A stretch of 64,000 bases of DNA from Bacillus sonorensis NBRC 101234 = KCTC 13918. Lineage in GTDB: Bacteria; Bacillota; Bacilli; Bacillales; Bacillaceae. The notes below the pieces were generated by a model that worked only from the letters and a program-made list of their open reading frames with translations, was not told where the DNA came from and searched no databases. The translations under genes and the position numbers were made by a program. The stretch is taken from NCBI RefSeq assembly GCF_001592005.1, contig NZ_BCVZ01000018.1:29469-93468 (forward strand). Direction: 5' to 3'. Shown here piece after piece: positions 34,168-43,824 of this stretch (position 1 is its first letter; each line of letters starts with the position of its first letter).

Positions 34168-35214
34168 TTATTTTCCCCCCTTGCTGCCCAGTTTTTGAAT
34201 CATGAGGCGGATGATGTAATGTGAAGCGACAAATAAAATAATGATGGCGATGACGATATCAACGACTTCCGTCGGAACCCCGGCTTCAATCGGCATGTTC
34301 AAAGCGCCTACTTTTAATCCTCCGAGCAGACATGCCGAGAGCACTACGCCGAGCGCCGTATTTCCGCCGAGCAGGGCGACCGCGATTCCGTCAAAGCCGA
34401 CGCCTGTAAACGCTCCCTTCACAGACGCGTATTCAAACGTTCCAAGGCCCTCCATCGCACCTGCCATGCCGGCAAAGGCGCCGGAAATGACCATTGACAT
34501 GACAATGTTTTTCTTCACGCTCATTCCCGCATATTTGGAGGCATGCTGGTTGAAGCCGACGGCGCGCAGTTCAAAGCCCTTTGTCGTTTTTTGAATGATG
34601 ATCCACATGATGACAGCTGCGATCAGGGCGATGACGATTCCCCAATGAAGCCTTGAAAAATCGGTGATTTTCTCAAGAAAATCCGATCTGAGAGACGCGG
34701 TTTCCGAAATTTTTTCGGTTTTATCTTTATGATCCGTCATGACGGACATGATCAAATAGTTGGTGACATGCAGGGCGATATAGTTCATCATGATCGTCAC
34801 AATCACTTCATGCACGTAAAAGCGCGCCTTTAAAATGCCCGGAATGAATCCCCACAGAGCGCCCGCAAGCGCGGCGGCGCAGACGGCGAGCGGGAGGTGG
34901 ATGAACATCGGCGCTTCGACCGCCGTCCCGACCCAAACGGCAGCCGTCCAGCCTGCCAGGAGCTGCCCTTCGACACCGATGTTAAATAGCCCCGTCCGAA
35001 AAGCGAACGCTACAGCGAGGCCGGATAAGATGTAAGGGGTGATCTGCCTGACGGTTTCACCGATGTAATAGGCTTCTCCGAAAATGCCGTTCCACAGGGC
35101 GGAGTAGCCGCTGATGACGTCATACCCGCTCAGAAGCATGATCACGGCTCCCGCGAGCAATCCGAGAACAATGGCTGTAAGGGGGATGAATAAAGATGAT
35201 AATCGTTTAAACAT
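34168..35214 (-). CDS. nupP: Nucleoside ABC transporter permease NupP
   Basis: A 348-residue permease of the same family as NupQ with about nine helices; AVGFNQHASKYAGMSV is the cytoplasmic coupling motif. It overlaps the end of nupO by eight bases. Confidence 0.94.
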   Translation of the reverse strand: MFKRLSSLFIPLTAIVLGLLAGAVIMLLSGYDVISGYSALWNGIFGEAYYIGETVRQITPYILSGLAVAFAFRTGLFNIGVEGQLLAGWTAAVWVGTAVEAPMFIHLPLAVCAAALAGALWGFIPGILKARFYVHEVIVTIMMNYIALHVTNYLIMSVMTDHKDKTEKISETASLRSDFLEKITDFSRLHWGIVIALIAAVIMWIIIQKTTKGFELRAVGFNQHASKYAGMSVKKNIVMSMVISGAFAGMAGAMEGLGTFEYASVKGAFTGVGFDGIAVALLGGNTALGVVLSACLLGGLKVGALNMPIEAGVPTEVVDIVIAIIILFVASHYIIRLMIQKLGSKGGK

Positions 35215-36742
35215 TGGCTTCTTTCCCCGCTTCCTTTGTCTTGCTTCCGGCCATCAGGAGGCCAAGCTCCTGCTCTGTCGTTTCGTTTGGATCGACTTCA
35301 GCGATAATGCCGCCTTCAAAAATCACGGCGATTCTGTCGCTGACATTCAGGATTTCATCCAGTTCAAATGAAAGGAGGAGAACCGCTTTTCCTGCGTCGC
35401 GCTGTTCGATCAGCCGTTTATGAACGAATTCGATGGCGCCGACATCAAGTCCCCGCGTCGGCTGTGCCGCGATTAATAAAGCGGGTCCGCGGTCAACTTC
35501 ACGGCCGATGATCGCCTTTTGCTGGTTTCCTCCCGACAGCGCCCTGGCCGGCGTGTATTCATCAGGCGTGCGCACATCAAATTCGCCGATGATTTGCTTC
35601 GCTTTTTGAGCAATTTCTTTTTTGTTCAATAGACCGTACTTCGAAAAAGGGCGTTTATAATAGCTTTGCAGCACGATGTTTTCGCCGATCGGAAAATCGA
35701 GGACAAGGCCGTGTTTGTGGCGGTCCTGCGGAATGTGGCCGACGCCGGCTTCCGTAATGCGCCGCGGCGGCATGTTTTGGATTTCTTTTCCGTTTAAGGC
35801 GATCGTGCCGGCATGTGTTTTCTTCAGCCCTGTTATCGCTTCAATCAGCTCTGACTGACCGTTTCCATCCACTCCGGCTATTCCGACGATTTCCCCGGCG
35901 CGGACCGATAAACTCAGCCGTTTGACGGCCTTGATGCCGCGGTTGTCTTTTACGGTCAAATCGCTGATCAACAGCACTTCATTCTGGGGATCGGCAGCTT
36001 TTTTGGCGGTTGTAAAAGAGACGTCGCGTCCGACCATCAGGCTGGCAAGCTCATCCTTGTCCGTGTTCTTGACATCAAGGGTTTTGATGCCTTTTCCCTT
36101 TCTGATAATAGTGACCTTGTCTGCGGTCTCCATGATCTCTTTCAGCTTATGTGTGATCAAAATGATCGATTTGCCTTCATTCACAAGATTTTTCATGATT
36201 TGAGTCAGTTCTTTGATTTCCTGGGGCGTCAAGACGGCGGTCGGTTCATCAAAAATGAGAATGTCTGCTCCGCGATAGAGGGTTTTCAATATTTCCACAC
36301 GCTGCTGCATCCCGACCGACATGTCTGATACTTTTGCTTCTGGGTCGACTTCGAGGCCGTATGTTTCAGAAAGCTCGCGCACTTTTCGGACGGCGCGTTT
36401 TTTGTCTATCATGCCGTATCGTTTTGGCTCTTTCCCGATGATGATGTTTTCGGCTGCGGTGAATGTATCGACGAGCATGAAATGCTGATGAACCATGCCG
36501 ATTCCGAGGTCATTGGCGATGTTGGGGCTGGTGATGTTTACCGATTTGCCGCGAACCCGGATTTCGCCTTGATCAGGCTGGTACAAACCGAAAAGCACGT
36601 TCATTAAAGTCGATTTTCCCGCGCCGTTTTCACCGAGGAGGGCATGGATTTCGCCTTTTTGCACTTGCAGGGTAATATGATCATTGGCGACGATACCTGG
36701 GAATTCTTTGCGTATGTTTAGCATTTCAATGACATATTCCAC
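35207..36742 (-). CDS. nupO: Nucleoside ABC transporter ATPase NupO
   Basis: A 511-residue double-ATPase protein like sugar importers RbsA/MglA. The first half has Walker A GENGAGKS (about 37-44), signature MSVGMQQR and Walker B LIFDEPTAVL. The second half has the signature LSGGNQQK but degenerate Walker motifs (GVDGNGQS, LIAAQPTRGLD), as usual in this family. Start GTG 36742 with GGAGCGG upstream. A hairpin in front may lower its expression relative to nupN. Confidence 0.94.
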   Translation of the reverse strand: MEYVIEMLNIRKEFPGIVANDHITLQVQKGEIHALLGENGAGKSTLMNVLFGLYQPDQGEIRVRGKSVNITSPNIANDLGIGMVHQHFMLVDTFTAAENIIIGKEPKRYGMIDKKRAVRKVRELSETYGLEVDPEAKVSDMSVGMQQRVEILKTLYRGADILIFDEPTAVLTPQEIKELTQIMKNLVNEGKSIILITHKLKEIMETADKVTIIRKGKGIKTLDVKNTDKDELASLMVGRDVSFTTAKKAADPQNEVLLISDLTVKDNRGIKAVKRLSLSVRAGEIVGIAGVDGNGQSELIEAITGLKKTHAGTIALNGKEIQNMPPRRITEAGVGHIPQDRHKHGLVLDFPIGENIVLQSYYKRPFSKYGLLNKKEIAQKAKQIIGEFDVRTPDEYTPARALSGGNQQKAIIGREVDRGPALLIAAQPTRGLDVGAIEFVHKRLIEQRDAGKAVLLLSFELDEILNVSDRIAVIFEGGIIAEVDPNETTEQELGLLMAGSKTKEAGKEANV

Positions 36743-36773
36743 GGTTATGGTCCGCTCCTTTGTTTTAAGATCA

Positions 36774-36802
36774 GCATAAGAAAAGCTGCATGACTGCAGC
36801 TT
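36774..36802 (-). terminator. Partial terminator or mRNA stabiliser between nupN and nupO
   Basis: Minus-strand stem AAGCTGCA/TGCAGCTT with loop GTCA, then TTTTCTTA. Placed between the binding-protein gene and the rest of the operon, where such hairpins raise the binding protein dosage. Confidence 0.65.
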
Positions 36803-36855
36803 CTTGCGGCTTTGCGGCAGAGTCGGCCCGGTGTGAAGAGCCTTTTTTATGAAGG

Positions 36856-37935
36856 CTATATCTTGAAGTCTTTCAGCTCTTTGCGGGAAGATGGTACTTT
36901 GACTTTGCCGTCAATGATTTTTTGTTTCCATTCGTTGATTGCTTTGATGGTGTCCTTCGACAGATTATCAGTTGTCGGAGCGATGCCGACGCCGTCTTCC
37001 TTAAGGCCGTACGTGATGGTTTTGCCTCCGGGAAAATCGCCTTTGCTTGCTTTTTCAGTCAGGTCTTTGACGGCTACATCGACTTTTTTGATCATGGAGG
37101 TCAGTGTGACATTTGAGTCTGTTCCTTTGACCTGTCCTTCTGCATGCTGGTCTTTATCTACACCGATCACCCAGACGCTGCGGTTTTTATCTTCTTTTTT
37201 AAGGTTTTTCGCTTCGGTGAATACGCCGTTTCCGGTTCCGCCGGCTGCATGGTAAATCACATCTATGCCCGATTTGTACATGCTTTCAGCCGTTGCTTTC
37301 CCAAGGTCGGCTTTGTCAAAGGCGCCCGCATATTTGACCTGCACGGTCGCTTTTGGATCAGCGGCTTGTACGCCTGCACGGAAACCGGATTCAAACTTTT
37401 CGATCAATTCCGACTCCATTCCGCCGACAAAACCGATTTTTTTGGATTTGCTTGATAGGGCTGCGGCGACGCCGACTAGGAATGACCCTTCATGTTCATT
37501 GAATGTGATGCTTGCCACATTGTCTTTCTCAACGACAGCGTCGATGATGGCAAAGTGGCTGTCAGGGCGCTGTTCCGCAATTTCGCTGACGGCATCCTCC
37601 ATCAGATAGCCGACGCCGTAAATCAGACTGAACTTTTCACGCGCCAATTTATTGAGATTTGTCGTATAATCTGCATCTGATTTAGACTGCAGATAGTCAT
37701 ATCCGTTTTTGCCTTTTTCCAGGTTGTTGGCTTTTCCAAAGGCCTGAATTCCTTCCCATGAGGATTGGTTAAATGATTTGTCGTCCACCCCTCCGACATC
37801 TGTTACCATGGCGACCGTAAACTGGTCTTTTCCCTTTTCTCCACTCGTCTTTTCTCCGCCTGCCCCGCATGCGGTCAAAATCGCGCCCGCCGCCAATACA
37901 AGCGAAAGAGCCAGTCCAGCTTTGCGTGTATTCAA
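36856..37935 (-). CDS. nupN: Nucleoside-binding lipoprotein NupN
   Basis: A 359-residue BMP-family substrate-binding lipoprotein. The lipobox LTAC (Cys 23) follows a standard signal sequence; [15 protein letters not shown] is the BMP/PnrA ligand-binding motif (near 48-62). It captures nucleosides, guanosine in B. subtilis, for NupOPQ. First gene of the operon. Confidence 0.94.
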   Translation of the reverse strand: MNTRKAGLALSLVLAAGAILTACGAGGEKTSGEKGKDQFTVAMVTDVGGVDDKSFNQSSWEGIQAFGKANNLEKGKNGYDYLQSKSDADYTTNLNKLAREKFSLIYGVGYLMEDAVSEIAEQRPDSHFAIIDAVVEKDNVASITFNEHEGSFLVGVAAALSSKSKKIGFVGGMESELIEKFESGFRAGVQAADPKATVQVKYAGAFDKADLGKATAESMYKSGIDVIYHAAGGTGNGVFTEAKNLKKEDKNRSVWVIGVDKDQHAEGQVKGTDSNVTLTSMIKKVDVAVKDLTEKASKGDFPGGKTITYGLKEDGVGIAPTTDNLSKDTIKAINEWKQKIIDGKVKVPSSRKELKDFKI

Positions 37936-38045
37936 GAAAAAACCCCCCCGTTTTGTTTTTGATCAGCCCGGGATGAACGTTCATTCGAATGAGACCATCG
38001 CCTCATCATGTTGAAGAAACGCCGGCATATCATCAAGCCGATCCC

Positions 38046-38060
38046 GATTTTCAGGAAATA
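38046..38060. promoter_or_regulatory. CodY-like box upstream of nupN
   Basis: GATTTTCAGGAAATA has three mismatches to the CodY motif AATTTTCWGAAAATT. The nup operon is, as I recall, a CodY target in B. subtilis, which makes this weak match more credible. Confidence 0.4.
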
Positions 38061-38282
38061 AGACATCTGACTTATTTCACAATCAGCCAACCAATCATAA
38101 TTTATCACTTTGTTCAGGATAAATAAATAGAAAATTGCTTAAATTTCAAAAAAACTGAGACTTTAACATGATACGTTCTCAGCTAGAAATCATTCTGAAT
38201 CACGTGATAGTTACTCTTGTATAACACGTCTCATATCGATTCAAGCGCTTTGGCATCAGATGTGACAAGCTTTTTCGACAAA

Positions 38283-38313
38283 AAAATCCCCCTTCACAGA
38301 AAGGGGGGAGAGC
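38283..38313 (-). terminator. Terminator after malR
   Basis: Minus-strand stem CCCCCTT/AAGGGGG with a TCTGTG loop, followed by a T-tract. Confidence 0.9.
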
Positions 38314-38317
38314 CGGA

Positions 38318-39025
38318 CTATAAATACTGGTTGATGACATTCATGTCGTTCGTATTTAATTTATATTGGAAAACGGGTCTCCCGATCGTTCCATAGGCCA
38401 TTTCGACGTTAAGAACCTCGATTTCCTCCAGAAATTTCAAATACTTGCGGATCGATACCTGGGAGATTTCTGTATGATTGGCCAGGTCTTCAGTCGTGAA
38501 TGTCAGGCTGTCAAACGATTTGATGCTTGACCAGATTAATTTTAGGGTGCTTTTGGTCAATCCCTTTGGCAGGTGGACTTTTTCAGGCGTCCGTCTTTTT
38601 TGAAAAAGCTCAAAATCGAGTTCTTTCTGGCTGATATTCCGGTTGCTTGCATAAATTTGCTGCTTTCGCTTGTAGTCGGTGAGGGCGGTTTGAAACCGCT
38701 CGAATTCAAATGGTTTGATTAAGTAATCGACGGCTCCGAAGCGAAGCGTTTTTTGAACAACGTCCATTTCGCTTGCGGCTGAAATGACGATTACATCGAC
38801 CGCCTGGTTTTGGCGCCTGATTTCTGTCAAAAGCTCGACGCCGTTTCTGCCCGGCATGTAAATATCAAGCAGAATCAGGTCGACGTGGTGCTCGCGCAGG
38901 AAGGAGACCGCCTCTTGAAAAGAAGCGGCAATTCCCTTCAAGCGAAATCCGTCCACCTGGCTGAGGTAGCGTTTATTCAGTTCTCTCACCATTGGGTCGT
39001 CTTCGACAATTAATACGTCAATCAT
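38318..39025 (-). CDS. malR: Malate response regulator MalR
   Basis: A 235-residue CitB/DctR-type regulator. The receiver has VEDDPMV at its start, phospho-Asp in [10 protein letters not shown] (about 54) and Lys in LIKPFEFE; a C-terminal winged helix follows ([23 protein letters not shown] cut short here). Activates maeN and malic enzyme genes in response to external malate. ATG 39025 is six bases after AAAGGAGG and matches the B. subtilis length. The start lies inside the malK end. Confidence 0.94.
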   Translation of the reverse strand: MIDVLIVEDDPMVRELNKRYLSQVDGFRLKGIAASFQEAVSFLREHHVDLILLDIYMPGRNGVELLTEIRRQNQAVDVIVISAASEMDVVQKTLRFGAVDYLIKPFEFERFQTALTDYKRKQQIYASNRNISQKELDFELFQKRRTPEKVHLPKGLTKSTLKLIWSSIKSFDSLTFTTEDLANHTEISQVSIRKYLKFLEEIEVLNVEMAYGTIGRPVFQYKLNTNDMNVINQYL

Positions 39026-40619
39026 GGTCATCCTCCTTTGGTGCGTACGGAATGCGGAGACTGAATGTCGTTCCTTCATTCTTTTCGCTCGTCACGATAA
39101 TATGTCCATTTAAATTTTCAAGACATTGTTCAACGAAATAAAGTCCCAATCCCCGATTTGATCCTTTTGTTGAAAAGCCCTGTTCAAACAGTTTCTCCTG
39201 GTCTTCCTCAGCTATGCCGACCCCCGTATCGCTCACCTCGATATCAAGATGGCCGTCATGATGCCTGAATGAAATCGAAATGTTCTTTTTCTCTGAAGCC
39301 GAGACGGCATCAAGGGCATTGTTGAGCAGATTGCCGATGACGGTGATCAAGTCATGAACCACTTCGGTATCCGCGGTGTCGGGGATTCTCGTCGAACAAT
39401 GGACTTCCAAGGCGGCTCCCTGTTCCCTGATATAGCTTTGTTTGCCGAGAAGAAAGCCCGCGAGGACGGAATTTTTGATGTGGTTTATGATTTCGCTTGT
39501 TTCAGACTGCTGGTAGATCGCAATATCTTTTATATACTTCCCGAGTTCATCATAGTTCTTTAGTTGGACAAGTCCGAGAATGACATGGAGTTTGTTCATG
39601 AACTCATGGGATTGCGCCCTCAGTGCGTTTGCATACATTTTAACACCTGACAGCTGTTCAGCTAAGTGCTTAACTTCTGTTTTGTCCCGGAAGGTGGCGA
39701 TGGCTCCGACGATGTCGCCTTTTTTTAAGTGGATCGGAACTTCGTTAAAGACAAGCTCAAGACCGTTGATTCTGACATCGCGGTCATTGACGGGCTTCTT
39801 GGTTTCAATCACTTGTTTCAGACGGTTGTTCGGCAGGAGGTTGCTCACATCCTGATCAATCGGATTTTCATTAATCCCCATTTTTTTAAAAAGCCGTTTT
39901 GCTTCAGCATTGGCAAGCTTGATTCTGCCTTTTTGATCAACGGCGAGAATTCCTTCCTTCGTCGATTCGAGCATGGCGCTACGCTCATTCAGCAATGTGG
40001 CAATTTCGTAGGGCTCCATTCCGAACATGATCGTTTTTACTTTTCTGGCTACAATGACGGCTCCGATAATGCCGACACAGATGCTGAGTATAATGACGGT
40101 ATATAAAGGACGCAGGCTCCGGTTGATGATCTCTTGAATTTCATTCAGCGTGATTCCAACCGCAACGGCGCCGAGCTGTTTTCCTTTTTCATTAAAGACG
40201 GGAACAAACGCCCTCTGGGATACGCCGAGCGTCCCTTTTGCGGTACTGATGTGCTGATGTCCTTTCAGCGCCTCTTGTTCGTCGCCGCCGGCAAATTTCT
40301 TTCCGATTTTATGCGGATCGGGATGGGTTTTGCGGATGCTGTTCATATCCATGACAACGATAAATTCTGTTTTTGTTATCTTCTGAACGCGGGATGTGTA
40401 AGCTTGAAGTTTTTTGTATTCGCCGTTTTCAAGGGATTGAACCGTCAGCGGCGCTTCGGCGATCACCTGCGCCGTCTGAAGCGCGCTCGCCTGCTCCTGC
40501 TCCCGTATGTTTCTGGCCGTTTCAGATCCGATCATGAAAAATGTGATCAATAAAGAAATAAAGACGACAACACAGACAAATATCGTTAAGCGGGTCTGAA
40601 GTTTTAATGTTTTTTTCAC
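39018..40619 (-). CDS. malK: Malate sensor kinase MalK
   Basis: A 533-residue CitA/DcuS-type sensor: first helix (15-37), an extracellular PAS-like sensor domain (about 40-170), second helix (about 172-192), a cytoplasmic PAS domain (about 215-320), and a kinase domain with the phospho-His in [12 protein letters not shown] (about 345) and ATP-binding NALDA, DTGVGI and RGLGLY. Start GTG 40619, six bases after GAGGAA, gives the B. subtilis length. It overlaps malR. Confidence 0.94.
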   Translation of the reverse strand: MKKTLKLQTRLTIFVCVVVFISLLITFFMIGSETARNIREQEQASALQTAQVIAEAPLTVQSLENGEYKKLQAYTSRVQKITKTEFIVVMDMNSIRKTHPDPHKIGKKFAGGDEQEALKGHQHISTAKGTLGVSQRAFVPVFNEKGKQLGAVAVGITLNEIQEIINRSLRPLYTVIILSICVGIIGAVIVARKVKTIMFGMEPYEIATLLNERSAMLESTKEGILAVDQKGRIKLANAEAKRLFKKMGINENPIDQDVSNLLPNNRLKQVIETKKPVNDRDVRINGLELVFNEVPIHLKKGDIVGAIATFRDKTEVKHLAEQLSGVKMYANALRAQSHEFMNKLHVILGLVQLKNYDELGKYIKDIAIYQQSETSEIINHIKNSVLAGFLLGKQSYIREQGAALEVHCSTRIPDTADTEVVHDLITVIGNLLNNALDAVSASEKKNISISFRHHDGHLDIEVSDTGVGIAEEDQEKLFEQGFSTKGSNRGLGLYFVEQCLENLNGHIIVTSEKNEGTTFSLRIPYAPKEDDHD

Positions 40620-40811
40620 TGGCGATTCCTCGCGATCTATTGGTAAAGTCAACAAGTAATACTTTACAGGCAAATGGCGGATTTGTGAAGAAAACTGCAT
40701 GTCCTCATCCTGAAAACACAGATCAGATAAAAAATATGGAAAATATTCTTGTCAACAGGTGCTAAAGTCGTACATAATGAATGATGGAACATATCAGAAA
40801 GGGTCTTTTTT

Positions 40812-41369
40812 ATGAAAAATACTTACATAACAGGTTATTTTCCGTTTTTCGCAATACTGCTTTTTAGTTCTTCACTGGCGATTTCAGCCGTTATCTATGC
40901 CATGCAGGTTTTGTCTTCTCTCGGCATTTACGAAGGCATGCTAGAGTTTTTTTCTGAGAACGGCATCAGGATGGCGCTGTTTGCCGTTTTTGCCCTTATC
41001 TTTTTTATGGTGTTTTCCGCGTTGAAATTAATCGCAAACACAGTGACAGAGCTTTCTCTTTTATTTTTTGCCAAAGATCCGGAAGGCGCCAACCTGAAGA
41101 AAATCAGGATCGGTTCCGCGATCTATCTCGGGGCAAGTCTTTTATCGTTTATTTTTGTCCAATATGCTGTAGGAATTGCGGTGCTTTTCCTGCTGGCGAC
41201 GCTCGTTTATTTTATTTTCATCGTTTATGCCATCCACGGCACGCTTTCATTTGTTTCATTGATCGGCTTTATTATGTTTCAGCTGCTGTTCTGGTTTACT
41301 TTTGCAATTGGAACAATCTATCTCATGATGAAGCTTTACAACAGCATGATGGCCAGTCTGCCCGTATAA
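40812..41369 (+). CDS. yufK: Membrane protein YufK
   Basis: A 185-residue protein with about five helices and few charged residues, identical in length to B. subtilis YufK as I recall and in the same place, divergent from malK. Function unknown. Start ATG 40812 with AAAGGG upstream. Confidence 0.85.
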   Translation: MKNTYITGYFPFFAILLFSSSLAISAVIYAMQVLSSLGIYEGMLEFFSENGIRMALFAVFALIFFMVFSALKLIANTVTELSLLFFAKDPEGANLKKIRIGSAIYLGASLLSFIFVQYAVGIAVLFLLATLVYFIFIVYAIHGTLSFVSLIGFIMFQLLFWFTFAIGTIYLMMKLYNSMMASLPV

Positions 41370-41381
41370 GCAGACAGCCGT

Positions 41382-41427
41382 AAAAAAACCGGAGCATGGA
41401 CGGCCGTCCAGAGGCTCCGGTTTTTTT
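41382..41427. terminator. Bidirectional terminator between yufK and yuxK
   Basis: Stem AAAAAAACCGGAGC/GCTCCGGTTTTTTT with an inner GGACGGCCGTCC stem, reaching into the yuxK stop codon. Confidence 0.92.
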
Positions 41428-41833
41428 ATGGCAGGAATCTCTTCCTGATATCAGGGCCGGGAATCATGCATGTCTCTTTTTGACCGAACCATTTATAGCG
41501 GTTCCGCGCAATCAGGCTGTAAACCGCGTCCCGCAGCGGCTTTGGAATGATGAGAAAAACGGCTGCTGCCCGCCACAGCCCGGGAAGGCTCTTTGCGACT
41601 TGCAGCACCGCCGATGACTTCATGTAGACGCGGCCGTTTTTTATGAGGATCAAGCTGTCAAAATGATCGGCGGGGAGCCGGTGTTGCTTGAGCAGCTTCC
41701 GGCCGATGTCAGATTGCAGAGAAGCGAATGAAAACAGGCCTTCAGGATCATGTTTGATGATCAATTGAACGGCTCCGTTGCAAAAATTGCATATCCCGTC
41801 AAAAAGGACGATATGATCAGGCATCTCTTTCAT
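41426..41833 (-). CDS. yuxK: DCC-family thiol-disulfide oxidoreductase YuxK
   Basis: A 135-residue DCC-family protein named for its DxxCxxC motif, seen here as DGICNFCNG (about 11-19). These thioredoxin-like proteins probably catalyse thiol-disulfide exchange; targets are unknown. Located behind pbpD on the same strand, 22 bases away. Confidence 0.92.
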   Translation of the reverse strand: MKEMPDHIVLFDGICNFCNGAVQLIIKHDPEGLFSFASLQSDIGRKLLKQHRLPADHFDSLILIKNGRVYMKSSAVLQVAKSLPGLWRAAAVFLIIPKPLRDAVYSLIARNRYKWFGQKETCMIPGPDIRKRFLP

Positions 41834-41855
41834 CTGCGGCCACCCCGTTTCATGC

Positions 41856-43733
41856 TTAATATGCGTTTTGCAGCGTTCCTTTCCAGATCAAAAGGTGAGG
41901 CGCTGCATTGTGAAGAAATTCCACATTGCCTTTGGCTTCTTTTCCAACCCAAACACTCATCGTATATGCATCTGTCAGTCCGACAAACCACAGATCCCTG
42001 TAGCTGTTGGATGTCCCTGTCTTACCGCCTACATATCCGCCGCTGAAATTCGCTTTTCGTCCGGTTCCTTCTTTGACAACAGCCGCCAGAAGTTCGCGCA
42101 TTTGATTGTTCGTTCTAATGCTGAAGACCTGCTTCGGTTTGCTTTTCCATTTGAAAAGGGTTTTGCCTTTTAGATCCGTCACTTTTGTGATCGCATGATT
42201 GGCCGTGTAGCTGCCGTTATTGGCAAAGGTCGTATAGGCGTCCGCCATCTCCAGCGGTGAGAAACCGTCCGTGAACCCGCCCAGGGCAGCCGGGAGACGG
42301 TAGTCCCTCTGAACGATTTTTTCGAAATTAAACGGCTTCAAATAGCTGAACCCTTTTTGCACGCCTACCTGGTTTAGCATCCGCACGGCCGGTGTATTGT
42401 AGGAATATTTAAAGGCCGTTTTAAGCGAAACGGTTCCGTATGTTCTTTCATTATAGTTGTTCGGACAGTAATCCTTGCTGCAAAACTTGCTTGCGTCGAT
42501 CATGCTGCCGGCCGTTGCACCGGTTTCCTCTATGTAAGGTCCGTAATCAAGGAGCGGTTTTATCGATGAACCGGGCTGTCTGTGAGCCTGATAGGCGAGA
42601 TTGAAATTGTATTTCTGATATTGTTTCCCCCCTGACATTGCGACGATCTGATGTGTCTGGTGGTTGATGACCACCGCACCGCCTTGCACTCCTTCATACG
42701 GAAGCCGGCTGTTGACCTGCTGGACGACCCGCTCTTGCATCGCCGGATCGAGCGCCGTGTAGATTTTAATGCCTTTTGTCAGAAGGGCGGTGATCCGGTT
42801 GGAGAGCTCTTTTTCAATTTTTTTCTTTTCTTCTTTTGTTTTAGCCTTTTTCAGCCGTTCGTCAAATCCTTCGGAAGCGGATACCAGCTTTTTGAATTCA
42901 TCATTGACATATGTCGCATAGTCGGGATAAGCGTCTTTCTTTTCTTTAATATTCAGCTTGATTTTTTGCTTAACCGCTTGTTTGTACTCTTTCCCGGAAA
43001 TGACCCCGGCTTTTTTCAGCCCTTGAAGAAGCCGCTTTTGACGGGTTTTTGTGTAGTCAAAATGTTTTAAAGGATCATATAATGTAGGGTTATTAGGGAT
43101 CGCGCAAATAAATGCCATTTCAGCAAGGCTGAGCGATTTCAGAGGCTTGCTGAAATAAAAAGAAGCCGCAGAGCCGATCCCGTAAACGCCATTGTTAAAA
43201 TAAATCGTATTTAAATATTTCTCGAAAATTTCTTCTTTAGAAAACCTTTTTTCAAGCTGATAGGAATACAGGAGCTCAGTCAGCTTGCGGTCGAAGGAGC
43301 GTTCATGGCTCAAATACAAGTTTCGCGATAGCTGCTGTGTAATGGTGCTTGCTCCCTGGTCGATGCCGCCTTTTTTGAAATTGGCCGCGGCGGCCCGGAC
43401 CATCCCGATAAAATCAAAGCCTTTATGCTGAAAGAAATGGCGGTCCTCTGACGTCAGAAACAGCTGTTTGACAGGATCGGGAATGTTTTGATAGGAGACG
43501 AACACCCGGTTCTGGTGATCTGAAACCATTTCAGAAATCAAAGCGCCGTCACGGTCGTACATGTAGCTGTTTTGTACAAGGCCGCTGTCTTTTATATCGA
43601 TTTTTTCATCCAGCACACGATCCAATGGCTGCATGACCTGGGCCTCCTGCCCGGAGGCGACTAACATATATACAAAAATAGGAATTAACATGATGAGTAA
43701 AATCCACCCAATAATTGAACGCAACTTGGTCAC
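41856..43733 (-). CDS. pbpD: Penicillin-binding protein 4 (class A), PbpD
   Basis: A 625-residue bifunctional peptidoglycan synthase. After one N-terminal helix (residues 5-25) comes the glycosyltransferase domain (SEDRHFFQHKGFD, GASTITQQLSRNLYL, GIGSAA regions, about 90-260) and then the transpeptidase domain with SSIK (catalytic Ser, about 380), SYN (about 435) and KTGTSN (about 570). Start GTG 43733 matches the B. subtilis N-terminus. Acts on the outer face of the membrane in cell wall growth. Confidence 0.95.
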   Translation of the reverse strand: MTKLRSIIGWILLIMLIPIFVYMLVASGQEAQVMQPLDRVLDEKIDIKDSGLVQNSYMYDRDGALISEMVSDHQNRVFVSYQNIPDPVKQLFLTSEDRHFFQHKGFDFIGMVRAAAANFKKGGIDQGASTITQQLSRNLYLSHERSFDRKLTELLYSYQLEKRFSKEEIFEKYLNTIYFNNGVYGIGSAASFYFSKPLKSLSLAEMAFICAIPNNPTLYDPLKHFDYTKTRQKRLLQGLKKAGVISGKEYKQAVKQKIKLNIKEKKDAYPDYATYVNDEFKKLVSASEGFDERLKKAKTKEEKKKIEKELSNRITALLTKGIKIYTALDPAMQERVVQQVNSRLPYEGVQGGAVVINHQTHQIVAMSGGKQYQKYNFNLAYQAHRQPGSSIKPLLDYGPYIEETGATAGSMIDASKFCSKDYCPNNYNERTYGTVSLKTAFKYSYNTPAVRMLNQVGVQKGFSYLKPFNFEKIVQRDYRLPAALGGFTDGFSPLEMADAYTTFANNGSYTANHAITKVTDLKGKTLFKWKSKPKQVFSIRTNNQMRELLAAVVKEGTGRKANFSGGYVGGKTGTSNSYRDLWFVGLTDAYTMSVWVGKEAKGNVEFLHNAAPHLLIWKGTLQNAY

Positions 43734-43824
43734 TCTCTTTTCCGCAAATTTCTAGCCATATCGTACCATTCTTTTTGAACGGCGAGAAGGATATTTTTAT
43801 AGATTTCCTGTTTTTTATGCAATG

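Larger units (their letters stand above)
37936..38317. other. Intergenic region between nupN and malR
   Basis: About 380 bases without a gene. It holds the leader and promoter area of nupN, a CodY-like box (38046-38060) and the malR terminator at its right end. Nothing else was recognised. Confidence 0.6.

Noticed and set aside
38236..38256. cre-like TTCAAGCGCTTTGG upstream of malR/nupN
   Set aside because: Four mismatches at fixed cre positions; too weak to list.
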